Below, in pieces: positions 1 to 9,170 of a stretch of 64,000 nucleotides of DNA (positions within the stretch are counted from its first letter, which is position 1; every line of letters starts with the position of its first letter). Made by a program: the position numbers and the translations under genes. The DNA is from Legionella parisiensis (GTDB lineage: Bacteria > Pseudomonadota > Gammaproteobacteria > Legionellales > Legionellaceae), in NCBI RefSeq assembly GCF_001467945.1, contig NZ_LNYQ01000013.1, positions 2,695,405 through 2,759,404 on the forward strand, written 5' to 3'. The notes beneath the pieces are model-generated. The model was not told the DNA's origin. It saw only the letters and a list, made by a program, of their open reading frames with translations, and did no database searches.

Positions 1-512
1 AGGTTATTCTCGCGTGCTTATTTCATGATATAGGACATTTTGCCTCGGATACCAAGCAAAATAAGATGGCAGATTTAGGAGTGGTGCATCATGAATGGAT
101 TGGTGCGACATTAGCATATACCCTTGGGTTTTCTGCAAAAGTTGCATTGCTCATCGGCCATCATGTGAATGCCAAACGCTATCTGGCAGGAAAGAAAAAA
201 GACTATTTTGAGCGTTTATCCGCAGCAAGCAAGAAAACGCTGCTCTTTCAAGGCGGAGTGATGACTGATGAAGAGATGCGGCACTTTGAGGCAAACACTC
301 ATTTTAAAGATATATTACGAGTGCGAGTTAATGATGAAAAGGCCAAAGAAATTGGGATGGAGGTTCCAGACCTTGTTTATTATCGTCCTTATTTATATAA
401 GCATTTTGTAGAAACAGCGAGATCAATAGAACATATATCACTCCCCAATTACGTGGATAATGTATGGGTAGAGCAATTTAAAGCGTCACTTGAGAAGAGA
501 CTTCTGGCATAA
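1..512 (+). CDS. HD-domain phosphohydrolase/oxygenase, PhnZ-like (5' end outside window)
   Basis: The reading frame is open from the first bases, so the gene begins upstream of the window; an internal ATG at 66 is not the start because coding continues upstream of it. The visible part opens with an HDIGH metal-binding motif (bases 36-50), followed by HHEW and GHHV motifs, the metal-ligand pattern of the HD superfamily. The sequence resembles the 'phosphonate degradation operon-associated HDIG domain' group, whose member PhnZ is a mixed-valent di-iron oxygenase acting on 2-amino-1-hydroxyethylphosphonate. No other phosphonate gene is visible here, so the substrate is inference. The gene ends with TAA at 510-512 and a non-coding stretch follows. 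Confidence 0.8.
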   Translation, partial: VILACLFHDIGHFASDTKQNKMADLGVVHHEWIGATLAYTLGFSAKVALLIGHHVNAKRYLAGKKKDYFERLSAASKKTLLFQGGVMTDEEMRHFEANTHFKDILRVRVNDEKAKEIGMEVPDLVYYRPYLYKHFVETARSIEHISLPNYVDNVWVEQFKASLEKRLLA

Positions 513-840
513 ACCTGCCTCTTGTGCATTAATGCTGCGTTGTAGCCGCTTCTCCGGTGCACATTGGCTTCATGTAAACTCTGCTCCTCGAAGGGTTTAC
601 TCTTTGCACTAAAGTTAAGCATGAGGTTTAATGAGTGCAATGAGAATGGATAATTTTGAGCGAGGGATTCCAATGGAGAAAATGGCGGGTCAATCGACTT
701 AAGATTTATCAAGCTCAAAAATAAAATCACTCTAGAAGTAAAAAAAGTTGGAATTATTGGTGAAATAATTGACATTATGATTGCATTTTAATAAAATTTT
801 TCTCTTAAAGTCGGCTCGCCGTTCTACGCTCCCAAGGGCC
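513..840. other. Intergenic stretch without a supported gene
   Basis: Between the HD-domain gene and the MFS transporter I see no convincing gene. A minus-strand frame is open across 449-775, but it overlaps the 3' end of the HD gene, has no ribosome binding site and no family resemblance, so I treat it as chance. Confidence 0.5.
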
Positions 841-2103
841 ATGAATATGTACACACAAACAATTCAAGAAAAAAAACAACTCTGGATTATTTTACTAATT
901 GTCTTAATTAGTTTTATTGGTTCATCTATTGCTTACCCCATTCTTCCCCCCTTGTTTTTACAATCTACGAATCAGCCAATTATTTCACCAGAATGGGGTG
1001 ATACGAGCAGGCGTATTTTATTGGGGCTAACCCTTGCAATTTTTCCTTTGGGACAATTTATTGGTTCTCCTATTCTAGGAAGAAACTCTGATGTATATGG
1101 ACGCAAAAAAATATTGGTCATCAGTTTGGCGGGAAGCATACTGGGGTATGTGTTGACAGTCATAGCATTTTGGACAAACAGTTTCTGGCTCTTATTATTG
1201 AGCCGATTTTTAACAGGATTCATGGAAGGAACTTTTGCTGTTGCCAGGGCATTAGCATCAGAATTAACTGCAATTAACAAGTTTGTAAGCTTTGGTAGAA
1301 TTAACAGCATGGCAGGCATTGGCTATATTATTGGACCTGTCATTGGTGGGTTATTATCAAATCCAAATATCATTCCCTGGTTTTCATGGTCCTTCCCTTT
1401 TACTTTTGCGGCATTCGCTTCAATTATTACGTTGGGTCTTGCCTGGTGGAAATTACCAGAACATAAATCTCTATCCAATCCTGAAAAAAAATCCATATTG
1501 GGCCAACTCAATATTATTCGACAATTCAAACTGTTATTTCAAAATCATCCTCATTTAATCCATTTGCTCATTATCAGCACGCTATTTACCTTCGCAGTGG
1601 ATATGTTTTATGAATTTGGCCCGGTTTATCTGGCTGGAAAATGGTTTATGTCTCCAGGCATGATTGCGACTTATAACGCGGCATTGTCAGCTGCCCTTGC
1701 CTTAGGCGCAGTATGGCTTCCACATCATCTTTCAAAACACATGCCCATTCATAGAATGATAATCTTGGCCATGATGACCACTGCTCTGATTTTTGCTGCG
1801 ATGGTTGCCTTTCAATACCCATCAACCTTATTTTTATTTTTCACACTTATCGGATTTAGTATCACAACAGTTACAACGACTATGACGATTCATATCTCAA
1901 ATATGTCTCATACCGCAATTCAGGGGGAAGTCATGGGTGCGCAATTAAGCTTACGTACCCTAGGTGATGCTATTATTTGCTTTGTTGGTGGTTTTCTGAT
2001 TGTTGTGTCAATTATTACCCCTATTGTTTTATGCTGCATTACCGCATTTGTTGCTGGCATTATGTGTATTATGTATTTGAAATCAACAGTCCAGGTGGGA
2101 TGA
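841..2103 (+). CDS. MFS transporter (drug/proton antiporter type)
   Basis: A 420-residue integral membrane protein with about 12 hydrophobic segments. The loop between segments 2 and 3 carries the MFS signature motif A as GRNSDVYGRKK at residues 80-90, with the Asp and the Arg-Lys pair conserved. The family exchanges small solutes or drugs for protons across the inner membrane; the TetA-like layout suggests efflux, but the substrate cannot be read from sequence. The frame extends upstream to a TTG at 781, but ATG at 841 (or 847) places the first membrane segment normally and is preferred; the ribosome binding site is weak. It stands alone, with non-coding DNA on both sides. Confidence 0.85.
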   Translation: MNMYTQTIQEKKQLWIILLIVLISFIGSSIAYPILPPLFLQSTNQPIISPEWGDTSRRILLGLTLAIFPLGQFIGSPILGRNSDVYGRKKILVISLAGSILGYVLTVIAFWTNSFWLLLLSRFLTGFMEGTFAVARALASELTAINKFVSFGRINSMAGIGYIIGPVIGGLLSNPNIIPWFSWSFPFTFAAFASIITLGLAWWKLPEHKSLSNPEKKSILGQLNIIRQFKLLFQNHPHLIHLLIISTLFTFAVDMFYEFGPVYLAGKWFMSPGMIATYNAALSAALALGAVWLPHHLSKHMPIHRMIILAMMTTALIFAAMVAFQYPSTLFLFFTLIGFSITTVTTTMTIHISNMSHTAIQGEVMGAQLSLRTLGDAIICFVGGFLIVVSIITPIVLCCITAFVAGIMCIMYLKSTVQVG

Positions 2104-2362
2104 TGGTTCAACAGACTATTACGTCTGACGGCCAGTGTTTTCCACTGTTGATCGTAGTATATATCACACAAAATAACGGAAGCCATTATCTTTGCGGGCA
2201 TAATGAGACCTGATTGTTGGTTAACTTATTAATTAATAAGCGATTTATTTATTCTGGATAACCCTATAATTTTTTCGCGATCTTTGTTAAATTAATTCGC
2301 TGTTGTTTTTATCAGAAGAAGTATGCTTAAAGCACTTTTTTTCGTGTGGTTATTTTTTAAGG

Positions 2363-3211
2363 ATGAAGAAATTGTTTAAGAGTAAGTATGGATTTGCATT
2401 AGCTATTTTGGGATTGACCTCAATTAGTGTTCAACCAAGTATTGCAGCTGCGTCGCCAGCAGTAAAAACGCCCGCCGTTTGGAAAGATCAGATTGAAAAA
2501 AAAGTGGATTGGTTTTCAATGAGTTGGCGTCCTTTTGCAACAGTATCATTAGGTGCCGCATTTACTGATGATGCAGGTAAATCGCAATTTATTTCTATTG
2601 ACGATCCCGTTCAAGACGAGTTTTTTAGGTATGATGCCGACAATACGGATCAATCTAAATTTATATACGGTGTTTCGCTTGGAATAGAAATTCTATTAAA
2701 TCCGAGTTGGTTTTTGCAAACAGGATTTAGTTATTACCAGCCCATGGAGTTTAATACCCACGGCGTTGTGACACAAGGCGCGTCGGATGTATTAATATTT
2801 GATTCATTTTCATATAAATATGATATACAGGCGCACCAAGTATTATTTGAAAATAAACTCTTATATAACTTGATGTATCAATCGCTGACTATTCATCCGT
2901 ACATTTCAGGAGGTATCGGGGTTAGTTCGAATAATGCAAAAGATTACAGCGTCAATATTGTACCGCAATTTAGTACATTCAGTAATGAGTTTAAGGATGA
3001 GACGCGTACCTCTTTCTCTTATAGAGTAGGGGCGGGTGTAGATTATGAAGTAACAAATCATATCCGTGTAGGAATAGGCTATCGATTTTCTGACTTTGGT
3101 AAAGTAGAGCTTGGAAATGCTGCGATCGACGGAGTACCAACATTTAATAATTTATCACAATCTCATTTATATACTAATGAAGTATTGGGGCAAATCACTT
3201 TTGTGGTTTAA
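2363..3211 (+). CDS. Outer-membrane beta-barrel protein
   Basis: A 282-residue exported protein. Residues 1-28 form a signal peptide (basic start, hydrophobic core, Ala-rich cut site SIAAAS). The mature part has alternating aromatic/hydrophobic strands, and the last residues (QITFVV) suit a closing beta strand in the outer membrane. This is the 8-stranded OmpA/OprF-like barrel type common in Legionella. The frame is open from 2303, but only the ATG at 2363 gives a signal peptide at the N terminus; an AAGG lies directly before it. No peptidoglycan-binding domain follows the barrel. The function is unknown; adhesion or pore roles are only family-level possibilities. Confidence 0.75.
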   Translation: MKKLFKSKYGFALAILGLTSISVQPSIAAASPAVKTPAVWKDQIEKKVDWFSMSWRPFATVSLGAAFTDDAGKSQFISIDDPVQDEFFRYDADNTDQSKFIYGVSLGIEILLNPSWFLQTGFSYYQPMEFNTHGVVTQGASDVLIFDSFSYKYDIQAHQVLFENKLLYNLMYQSLTIHPYISGGIGVSSNNAKDYSVNIVPQFSTFSNEFKDETRTSFSYRVGAGVDYEVTNHIRVGIGYRFSDFGKVELGNAAIDGVPTFNNLSQSHLYTNEVLGQITFVV

Positions 3212-3438
3212 AGGGATATAAAACTTAGCAAGGTTTTATGGAGTTCTCCAAAAAAGTACAAAATTTATTTCGGATGCTTAAAATTCTAGGGACATGATTG
3301 GCATTTTGAGTGTGATCTAAATCCTCATTCAAGTGATTTAATCCATTTTCTTACTCAATGATATTGTCTTGAGCCTTAGGCATCTGTACTTGAATTAAAA
3401 GATGTGCCTTTTGAGTAGCTTATTTTTAAGGATGAATA

Positions 3439-5097
3439 ATGAAATATAAATATCATGTATGTGCGGTTAGTTTTTTTTGGGTTGTCGCTTCGATGACCAG
3501 TTTTGCCTTACCATTTAACATTACTCCCCAAGGTAACTTACCTTCCACTGTTCCTGTGGGGGCAAGTGTGAATGCTGCATATACGGTGACAAATAACACC
3601 TTATCAATGCGGTTTAATAATTTTATTAAATGGTTTCCGCCCAATGTAACTCAAGTACTCGAGCCAACAGACCCGACTGTTTGTCCTCTTTTTTTTAATT
3701 TAGGACCAAATGGCTCTATTAATCAAAGTTGTACTTTAAAATTGAAAATATCCGGAGCGGTTAATCGTGATGATCCTGATCCACACCATCATTTATTTGC
3801 TTGTTTTCCCGGAGGTAAAACCTGTGCCGGACCTACACTTGCTAATTCGTTAAACGTAAATGTAACCAATGCGCCACCTGAAACCCAAATTTCTGTTGCC
3901 GTGGGGGGGTATGGAACTTCTAGTGCAGGACACCCGCTCGTTTATACAAGTAACAATAATGGTGCCACCTGGCCTACACCAGTATTACCGCCTACTGTTG
4001 GGCTTCCTGGTAATCAAACAGCGCTTATTAGTGTTGCGTGCAATGGAAATCTCTGTACTGCCATTGGTGCGGTTTTCGGAGATGTAGACCAGACGATACC
4101 TTTTTCATATTCAAGCTCGGATAGAGGGGCGAGCTGGTCTGCGCCTAGCCTATTCTTACGCACCGGCCCTCTTGCAACAAGTAATGAAGTTTTCCTTGTT
4201 TCCGTGAGTTGTGTGGATAACAAGTGTGCGAGTGTAGGAGCATGGGGAGAGAGTGTTTCTGGAAATCGTTATCCGCTTACCTATTCCAGCTCTAATAATG
4301 GAGTCACTTGGTCTCAGCCTAATTTTCTTTCAACCGCAGGTCTCCCACCTGGAAATCAAGGAGCTAGACTCGGCTCTGTTAGTTGTGCAGGAACAAATTG
4401 TTCCGCTGTTGGTTTTTATAATGACGCTTCAAATGATCGACAACCTGTAAGTTATTTTAGTGCTAATAATGGTGTTACATGGTCCGAAGCAATTATACCA
4501 AGTATTGCTAATTTTCCAGTTGGTTATGTAAGTGGTGCGAAGTTGATGAGTGTAAGTTGTGTTGGAACTAATTGCAGTGCTGTAGGTGAAACTCCTGACC
4601 CAGCAAATACTAACGTAAACTTACCTCTAAGTTATACCAGTTCAAATGGTGGAGTTACTTGGTCTTTAGTAAGATTTCTTTCAATAAATGCCTTGCCTCC
4701 TGGAAATAACGGAGCGTTTCCAAATAGCGTGAGTTGTTCAGGAGTTCGTTGCTCTGCCGTGGGATATTACAGAACAGGTACAGGCCGACAATTACCTGTG
4801 AGCTATTTCAGTGCAAACAATGGAGTGACTTGGTCAGAAGCTATATTCCCTCCCATAAGTGGGATTCCTGCCGGATTCGGGAATGCCCAGTTAACCGGGG
4901 TTTCATGTAAAAATAATATATGTTCCGCTGTAGGGTATTATGATCTTATGGGCAATACACTTCCTTTGACCTACCAAAGTTTGGATAACGGAATTACCTG
5001 GTCTCTCTTTTTACCAAGTATTTCTTCTATCCCCGGTGCTGTCTCAGCGGTTACTTTTAGTGTTGGTGGTTCTGAAAGCGGGCTTTTACAGACCTAG
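3439..5097 (+). CDS. Secreted protein with seven BNR/Asp-box repeats (probable beta-propeller)
   Basis: A 552-residue protein with a signal peptide (residues 1-23, ending SFALP) and a ribosome binding site AAGGATG before the ATG. After an N-terminal Ig-like region with Cys pairs (about 24-145), seven repeats of 53-60 residues follow. Each has the Asp-box-like core S-x-N/D-x-G-x-T-W, and the first six end in a Cys-pair segment of the form SCxGxxCSAVG. Seven repeats suggest a seven-bladed propeller with a disulfide in six blades. Asp boxes occur in sialidases and other propeller proteins, but no sialidase catalytic Arg triad or FRIP motif is apparent, so an enzyme call is not justified. Extracellular or periplasmic location is inferred. 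A strong terminator follows. Confidence 0.75.
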   Translation: MKYKYHVCAVSFFWVVASMTSFALPFNITPQGNLPSTVPVGASVNAAYTVTNNTLSMRFNNFIKWFPPNVTQVLEPTDPTVCPLFFNLGPNGSINQSCTLKLKISGAVNRDDPDPHHHLFACFPGGKTCAGPTLANSLNVNVTNAPPETQISVAVGGYGTSSAGHPLVYTSNNNGATWPTPVLPPTVGLPGNQTALISVACNGNLCTAIGAVFGDVDQTIPFSYSSSDRGASWSAPSLFLRTGPLATSNEVFLVSVSCVDNKCASVGAWGESVSGNRYPLTYSSSNNGVTWSQPNFLSTAGLPPGNQGARLGSVSCAGTNCSAVGFYNDASNDRQPVSYFSANNGVTWSEAIIPSIANFPVGYVSGAKLMSVSCVGTNCSAVGETPDPANTNVNLPLSYTSSNGGVTWSLVRFLSINALPPGNNGAFPNSVSCSGVRCSAVGYYRTGTGRQLPVSYFSANNGVTWSEAIFPPISGIPAGFGNAQLTGVSCKNNICSAVGYYDLMGNTLPLTYQSLDNGITWSLFLPSISSIPGAVSAVTFSVGGSESGLLQT

Positions 5098-5108
5098 TGT
5101 AGAATGAG

Positions 5109-5143
5109 GCTAACCCAAGACATTTCTTGGGTTAGCAATTTTT
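5109..5143 (+). terminator. Rho-independent terminator
   Basis: A perfect 11-bp inverted repeat (GCTAACCCAAG at 5109-5119, CTTGGGTTAGC at 5126-5136) with a 6-base loop is followed by a run rich in T. It sits 12 bases after the stop of the BNR-repeat gene and before the convergent nagA. Confidence 0.85.
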
Positions 5144-5214
5144 CTCCAGTACGTAAATACGAATAATCTTTTATTTTAGAATTTTGACACAATGTAGTGA
5201 CTTGTTTACAGGCC

Positions 5215-6642
5215 TCAATTACAGGTGTAAGAGCTTCTTTCCAGTTCGGGAGTGCTGTTATCTTCAACCTTGGAGGATCTTGCCAAAAATCCATAATTGA
5301 TGATGCCTGATATTGGCCAGTTTAATCGCTGATGCTCAATTACCTTACCATGACATGAGCTTAAAATAAGTTGACCGTTATTATTAAAAATAGAGAAATT
5401 TTTGTTATCAGGTAAATTTTGTATGGTCTCCTTAGACAAGGAAGTCATTCTGGGGTTAGTGATGAGTGCTGTATACATATAATCCATACGCTTTTCTAAA
5501 GATTCATCAAGCATAGATTCAAAATATTTTTGTGCGCAAAAAGATAATGAGGCTGCGCTGCCTGCAAGTGTTTTTACAAGTCCTTTTTCTCCAGAGGGCT
5601 GCCTGCCCTCTTTCATAAGAAAATTACCGCTACTATCTGCCAAATAGAAACTATTTTTCTCTTTACGTATATCCAAACCTCCTAATTTATAGGTTCCATC
5701 TTTACAACCTGTGGGGCCTAAGGCATCGGTTACAAGAATAATTTTGTTTTTAATCGTACTCTGGATGAGTGAAATAAATGAGGGGGATAAATGGACACCA
5801 TCAGTAATAAGCTCCACACCAGGCGGACAATACTCAGGATTTTCGAGTATCCATTGTACTACATGACTTTTTGCGTCACTGAAATTAAGGGGTCGTATTT
5901 CTCTGCTACACGATTCTTGACAACCATTACCCAGATGAGTAAATCCACAAGCGCCTGCCGCAATAGCGCGGCTGATGATCTCCTTATCATCTGGATTGCA
6001 GTGACCAATGAACACTTTTACAAAAATACCTTCCTGTTCAAGTGTCTTTGTCTGTTTAATGAAATCTTCTGCACCCAACAAATCAGGTGCAATGGTTATT
6101 TTCCAGTGTTTAATATGAGGCGCTACGTCAATAATATCCCTAAACTTTTTTATACAGATACTATTTTGTAGCGCCTCTTTAGCATGGGCACCTTTGCAAC
6201 TTTCTGAGATAAAGGGACCTTCTAAATGTACGCCAAGAATCCGGGTGCGCCCCTGAGTAGGATTTAGTTCTTGTTTCCGAATAAAATCATTAATTTTTAT
6301 CAGTGATATTTTTAAGGCAGGGATAGGCATGGATACTAGAGTTGCTAATGCATAAGAAAGTCCTGTTTCTCCTAGTGCTGTGACAATACGCTCTAATCCT
6401 GCATCACTCATTTCATCGCCTAAATCAGCGAAATCAATACCACCTTGGCCATGAACATGGGAATCTAACATTCCAGGCATGAAGAAATAGCAGCCTTTGG
6501 AATCAATTATTTTTTCCTCTTGAAGAGATGATAATGTGTCATCAATATTGAAAATTATCCTTGCCCCATCTTCGGTAATTTGTACGTGTTTTAATTCTTT
6601 AATCCCTGCATCGTTATAAACATAAATATTTTTAATTAGCAT
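5215..6642 (-). CDS. nagA: N-acetylglucosamine-6-phosphate deacetylase
   Basis: A 475-residue amidohydrolase that removes acetate from GlcNAc-6-phosphate to give glucosamine-6-phosphate in amino-sugar catabolism and cell-wall recycling. Motifs seen: HVH at 62-64, HLEGPF with metal ligand Glu141, GHCNPD with His214, THLGN with His236, and TDAL with the catalytic Asp306. The start has GAGG seven bases upstream. The protein is about 90 residues longer than E. coli NagA (382 aa); part of the excess is a C-terminal tail of roughly 40 residues after the normal end. The gene diverges from nagB, whose product uses the product of this reaction, so the two form one short pathway. Confidence 0.9.
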   Translation of the reverse strand: MLIKNIYVYNDAGIKELKHVQITEDGARIIFNIDDTLSSLQEEKIIDSKGCYFFMPGMLDSHVHGQGGIDFADLGDEMSDAGLERIVTALGETGLSYALATLVSMPIPALKISLIKINDFIRKQELNPTQGRTRILGVHLEGPFISESCKGAHAKEALQNSICIKKFRDIIDVAPHIKHWKITIAPDLLGAEDFIKQTKTLEQEGIFVKVFIGHCNPDDKEIISRAIAAGACGFTHLGNGCQESCSREIRPLNFSDAKSHVVQWILENPEYCPPGVELITDGVHLSPSFISLIQSTIKNKIILVTDALGPTGCKDGTYKLGGLDIRKEKNSFYLADSSGNFLMKEGRQPSGEKGLVKTLAGSAASLSFCAQKYFESMLDESLEKRMDYMYTALITNPRMTSLSKETIQNLPDNKNFSIFNNNGQLILSSCHGKVIEHQRLNWPISGIINYGFLARSSKVEDNSTPELERSSYTCN

Positions 6643-6963
6643 TTAATATCCTCGTAGGGATGAGTTCCTCAAACAATTGCTGGGAGCTTAATCTATTTTC
6701 GGTCAGAGCCCTATATATATATTTTAGAGCGGGACCCCCACAGGAAATGCCCTAGAGTTTCGTTGCTAAATTGGCTAAAATCGCGCGTCGATAAATCAAC
6801 TTTTTATGATTTTATTGGCATCCTGCACCAGGTTATTGTAACAAAATATGGGAATGAGATGAATGGAGTGTTTAATATTACCTTTTCAATACATATTAAT
6901 CGCTTTATTCTTAACTCTTATTTATATCGGATATAACACCTCGATTTCTCGGAGAAAATATTT
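6643..6963. promoter_or_regulatory. Divergent nagA / nagB regulatory region
   Basis: This 321-base AT-rich spacer separates the divergent nagA and nagB genes, so both promoters must lie here. No clear operator for a known regulator (NagC, NagR) could be recognised. A 25-codon ATG frame at 6859-6936 exists but has no family support. Confidence 0.45.
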
Positions 6964-7845
6964 ATGTTTAGCCGCATTTTTGTTAGGGAAACATCTGAAG
7001 GCATGGCAAGTAAAGCTGCTCGAGCTATTCAAATGAAAATCATGGAAAATAATAAGAAAGAGATACCTACCGTTCTGGGATTGGCAACAGGCAGCACTCC
7101 TGAACCTTTATACAAAGAATTAGTTCGTCTGCATAAAGAGGAAAACCTGGATTTTTCATTGGTCATCACGTTTAATTTAGATGAGTATTTAGGGTTGGAA
7201 CCAACACATATTCAATCTTATCATCACTATATGCATCATCATTTTTTTGATCACGTAAATATCAAACAAGAGAATATTCATATGCTTGATGGAACTGTTC
7301 CACTGCAATCAATTGAGCAGCATGCGAAAGAATATGAAGAAAAAATTCAAGAAGTTGGTGGAATAGATATTCAAATTTTAGGTTTAGGTGTGAATGGTCA
7401 TATTGGTTTTAATGAACCGGGCTCCTCATTTGATTCTAAGACACGATTAATACAGTTAGATGATAAGACTCGCGAAGCGAATAAACGATTTTTTAATTCA
7501 AAAGATGAGGTACCAACCCATGCAATAACAATGGGAATTGGAACGATTTTACAATACAGTAAAGAGTGTTATTTGCTTGCCTCAGGCGTCGCTAAGGCAG
7601 ATATTATTGCGGCTGTTAATCTGGCTTCTGCACCTAATCAAGATATTCCGGCTACAGCCTTATATGATCATAAAAACGTAACAATCCTACTTGATAAAGA
7701 AGCAGCATCCAAGTTGGCGTTATCGGCTAAACCAATCAAATCGCCATTACTGTCTCGAAGCATCTATGCTCCCAAAACCTCAGGAGAACCAAAAATTGTT
7801 CCTGTTCATGATGGTCTTAATGAGATAAAAATAAATCCAAGCTAA
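6964..7845 (+). CDS. nagB: Glucosamine-6-phosphate deaminase
   Basis: A 293-residue enzyme that converts glucosamine-6-phosphate to fructose-6-phosphate and ammonia. It shows the phosphate-binding GLATGSTP at 39-46, the NLDEY segment at 71-75 holding the catalytic Asp73, and VNGHIGFNEPG around 143-153 with His146 and Glu151. The Asp that precedes the catalytic Gly-His in E. coli is Asn here, a variant also known in other NagB proteins. A GGAG lies nine bases before the ATG. The protein is some 25 residues longer than E. coli NagB, mainly at the C terminus. It diverges from nagA and feeds amino sugars into glycolysis. Confidence 0.92.
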   Translation: MFSRIFVRETSEGMASKAARAIQMKIMENNKKEIPTVLGLATGSTPEPLYKELVRLHKEENLDFSLVITFNLDEYLGLEPTHIQSYHHYMHHHFFDHVNIKQENIHMLDGTVPLQSIEQHAKEYEEKIQEVGGIDIQILGLGVNGHIGFNEPGSSFDSKTRLIQLDDKTREANKRFFNSKDEVPTHAITMGIGTILQYSKECYLLASGVAKADIIAAVNLASAPNQDIPATALYDHKNVTILLDKEAASKLALSAKPIKSPLLSRSIYAPKTSGEPKIVPVHDGLNEIKINPS

Positions 7846-7872
7846 TAAGATATCGAAAATAGAGCACCTAAA

Positions 7873-7898
7873 CCCATATTCAGGAAGATGAATATGGG
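7873..7898 (+). terminator. Hairpin downstream of nagB (possible terminator)
   Basis: A perfect 10-bp stem (CCCATATTCA / TGAATATGGG) with a 6-base loop lies 28 bases after the nagB stop. The following sequence has only short T runs, so it may be a weak terminator or an mRNA-stabilising hairpin. Confidence 0.5.
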
Positions 7899-8008
7899 GC
7901 CTATTTGTAAGTGCTTGTTTTATTAAACAAAAATAACTTGAAGAAAATAATAGTTTTCTGCTTCTATATCAAAAGTTTGGACATACCCAGGTTACGGTTC
8001 ATACCTGG

Positions 8009-8385
8009 CGCCGCAAGTTGACTATTTCTTTTCTAATATAAAGTCTTTACTTCCATTGCAGAACAATTACAGCCGAGGAGATTACTGTTTTATTAAATGA
8101 ATATCTCACTGAAAGGTCAAAGATTGCTTTGAAATATGGGTAAACCGTTGATAAATTCATTGGTGATGCCATGTTGGTTTTTTGGGGGAGTCCAGACACA
8201 ATGGGCATTACAGAAGATACTAAAGCATGATGTGAATGGGGATCAATGCTGGATTTTGTCATGTCGGTAATAGCATGAGTGGTGCATAAGTTAATGTTGC
8301 CGCACGATTCAATATAGTTCAGAGCCTGGACATCTGTTATGAGTTATGGAACGAATTATTCTGATGACTGTGCAAAAGCCCATAG
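8009..8385 (+). pseudogene. Decayed class III adenylate/guanylate cyclase fragment
   Basis: Reading across frames recovers a cyclase catalytic domain in the normal order. The pieces are RRKLTI (near 8009), FFSNIK (8022-8039), FTSIAEQLQP, LLNEYLTERSKIALKYG, a stop, TVDKFIGDAMLVFWGSP (about 8140-8190), GINAGFCHVGNSMSGA, a stop, VNVAARFNIVQSLD, and MSYGT. The family consensus in the middle is GTIDKFIGDA with the metal-binding Asp. At least three frameshifts and several stops interrupt it, and the usual segment between FGSE and VNLAAR is partly lost. No sensor or membrane part is recognisable upstream. The 3' end of the similarity runs directly into a dispersed repeat at 8391, which may have cut the gene. 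Confidence 0.75.
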
Positions 8386-8390
8386 CGGAT

Positions 8391-8467
8391 GTTGTCATTC
8401 CTGCGCAGGCAGGAATCCATCCATGATGGAGTACCGTGCCAACGCGGGATGACAGAGTTACTTGCGA
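8391..8467. repeat. Dispersed palindromic repeat, copy A
   Basis: This stretch starts with TGTCATTCCTGCGCAGGCAGG and ends with GGGATGACAGAGTTACTTGCGAA, so its ends carry TGTCATYCC / GGRATGACA inverted repeats. The reverse complement matches 33334-33440 at both ends, including the outer CAAGTAACTC segment beyond the inverted repeat. A short relative lies at 18433-18460. It encodes nothing and resembles REP/MITE-type intergenic elements. Confidence 0.7.
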
Positions 8468-8555
8468 ATAAAATACTAAATACTCTTAGCTTGACAGTTA
8501 TGCTAGCCAAGCGCCAACTTTGTATCTACTTTTTTAGTTAATCGGGATGATCATC

Positions 8556-9011
8556 TTATTGATAACCAGCCTGGCTATTTTGATAATTTATCAGATTTTT
8601 TCTATATTTTGTTTGATAGTTCGGTTGACCATAATTTACTTGGCTATTTTGATAGTTTATCTGACCGTTTCTATATCTTTTTTGATAATGTACCTGGCCC
8701 TTATGATATGTTACGTTGCTTTTATAATATTTGTTATTACCATATCCAATGTAGGTATTATTGTTGGAGTAATATCCTCTTGTTCTGGAGTGGCTAGGAT
8801 GAGCATATGAGTTTCCACCATAATAGCCATCATGCCAGCCAGCCCCATAACTACCTACCCTATAATAATTGGTTGTATATCCTGGAGGAGTATAACCAGA
8901 AGAATAGACATAATTAGCGCGGTATCCGGGGGAGTTCCCAGTTGTTGTGGTACATCCACCTAGACCCAATAGAGTTGCAGCGATCCCCACTAGCTTCATT
9001 GTTTGATGCAT
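8556..9011 (-). CDS. Tyr/Asn-rich lipoprotein
   Basis: A 151-residue protein with a lipoprotein signal: hydrophobic core then LGLGGC, so Cys19 or Cys20 would be lipidated and the mature protein anchored to a membrane. The rest is extremely rich in Tyr, Asn, Gly and Ser, with irregular repeats such as INYQNSQ and YQTKYRK. An AGGAGG five bases before the ATG fixes the start. The opposite strand is also open over 8547-8810 as a purely hydrophobic frame; this is a by-product of Tyr codons and not a gene. No domain is recognised; a surface or envelope structural role is a guess. Confidence 0.7.
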   Translation of the reverse strand: MHQTMKLVGIAATLLGLGGCTTTTGNSPGYRANYVYSSGYTPPGYTTNYYRVGSYGAGWHDGYYGGNSYAHPSHSRTRGYYSNNNTYIGYGNNKYYKSNVTYHKGQVHYQKRYRNGQINYQNSQVNYGQPNYQTKYRKNLINYQNSQAGYQ

Positions 9012-9170
9012 AATGACCTCCTGTCGTTAAAATGCAATTTTATTGTAGTATGATAATATATTTTGATCAAATTGATTTATTTGTGCTCAAAATAAAATAA
9101 ATCCTGGATAGGAACTCATTACACTATTTGAGTTGTATTTAGGCGTACGTTAATTAATTAGAGAGAGCCT

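Noticed and set aside
449..775. 108-codon minus-strand frame after the HD-domain gene
   Set aside because: Overlaps the HD gene, no ribosome binding site, no family-like motifs.
8047..8262. 71-codon minus-strand frame
   Set aside because: Complement of the cyclase pseudogene; the plus strand carries recognisable cyclase motifs.
8547..8810. 87-codon hydrophobic plus-strand frame
   Set aside because: It is the complement of the Tyr/Asn-rich lipoprotein gene, which has a strong ribosome binding site and lipobox.
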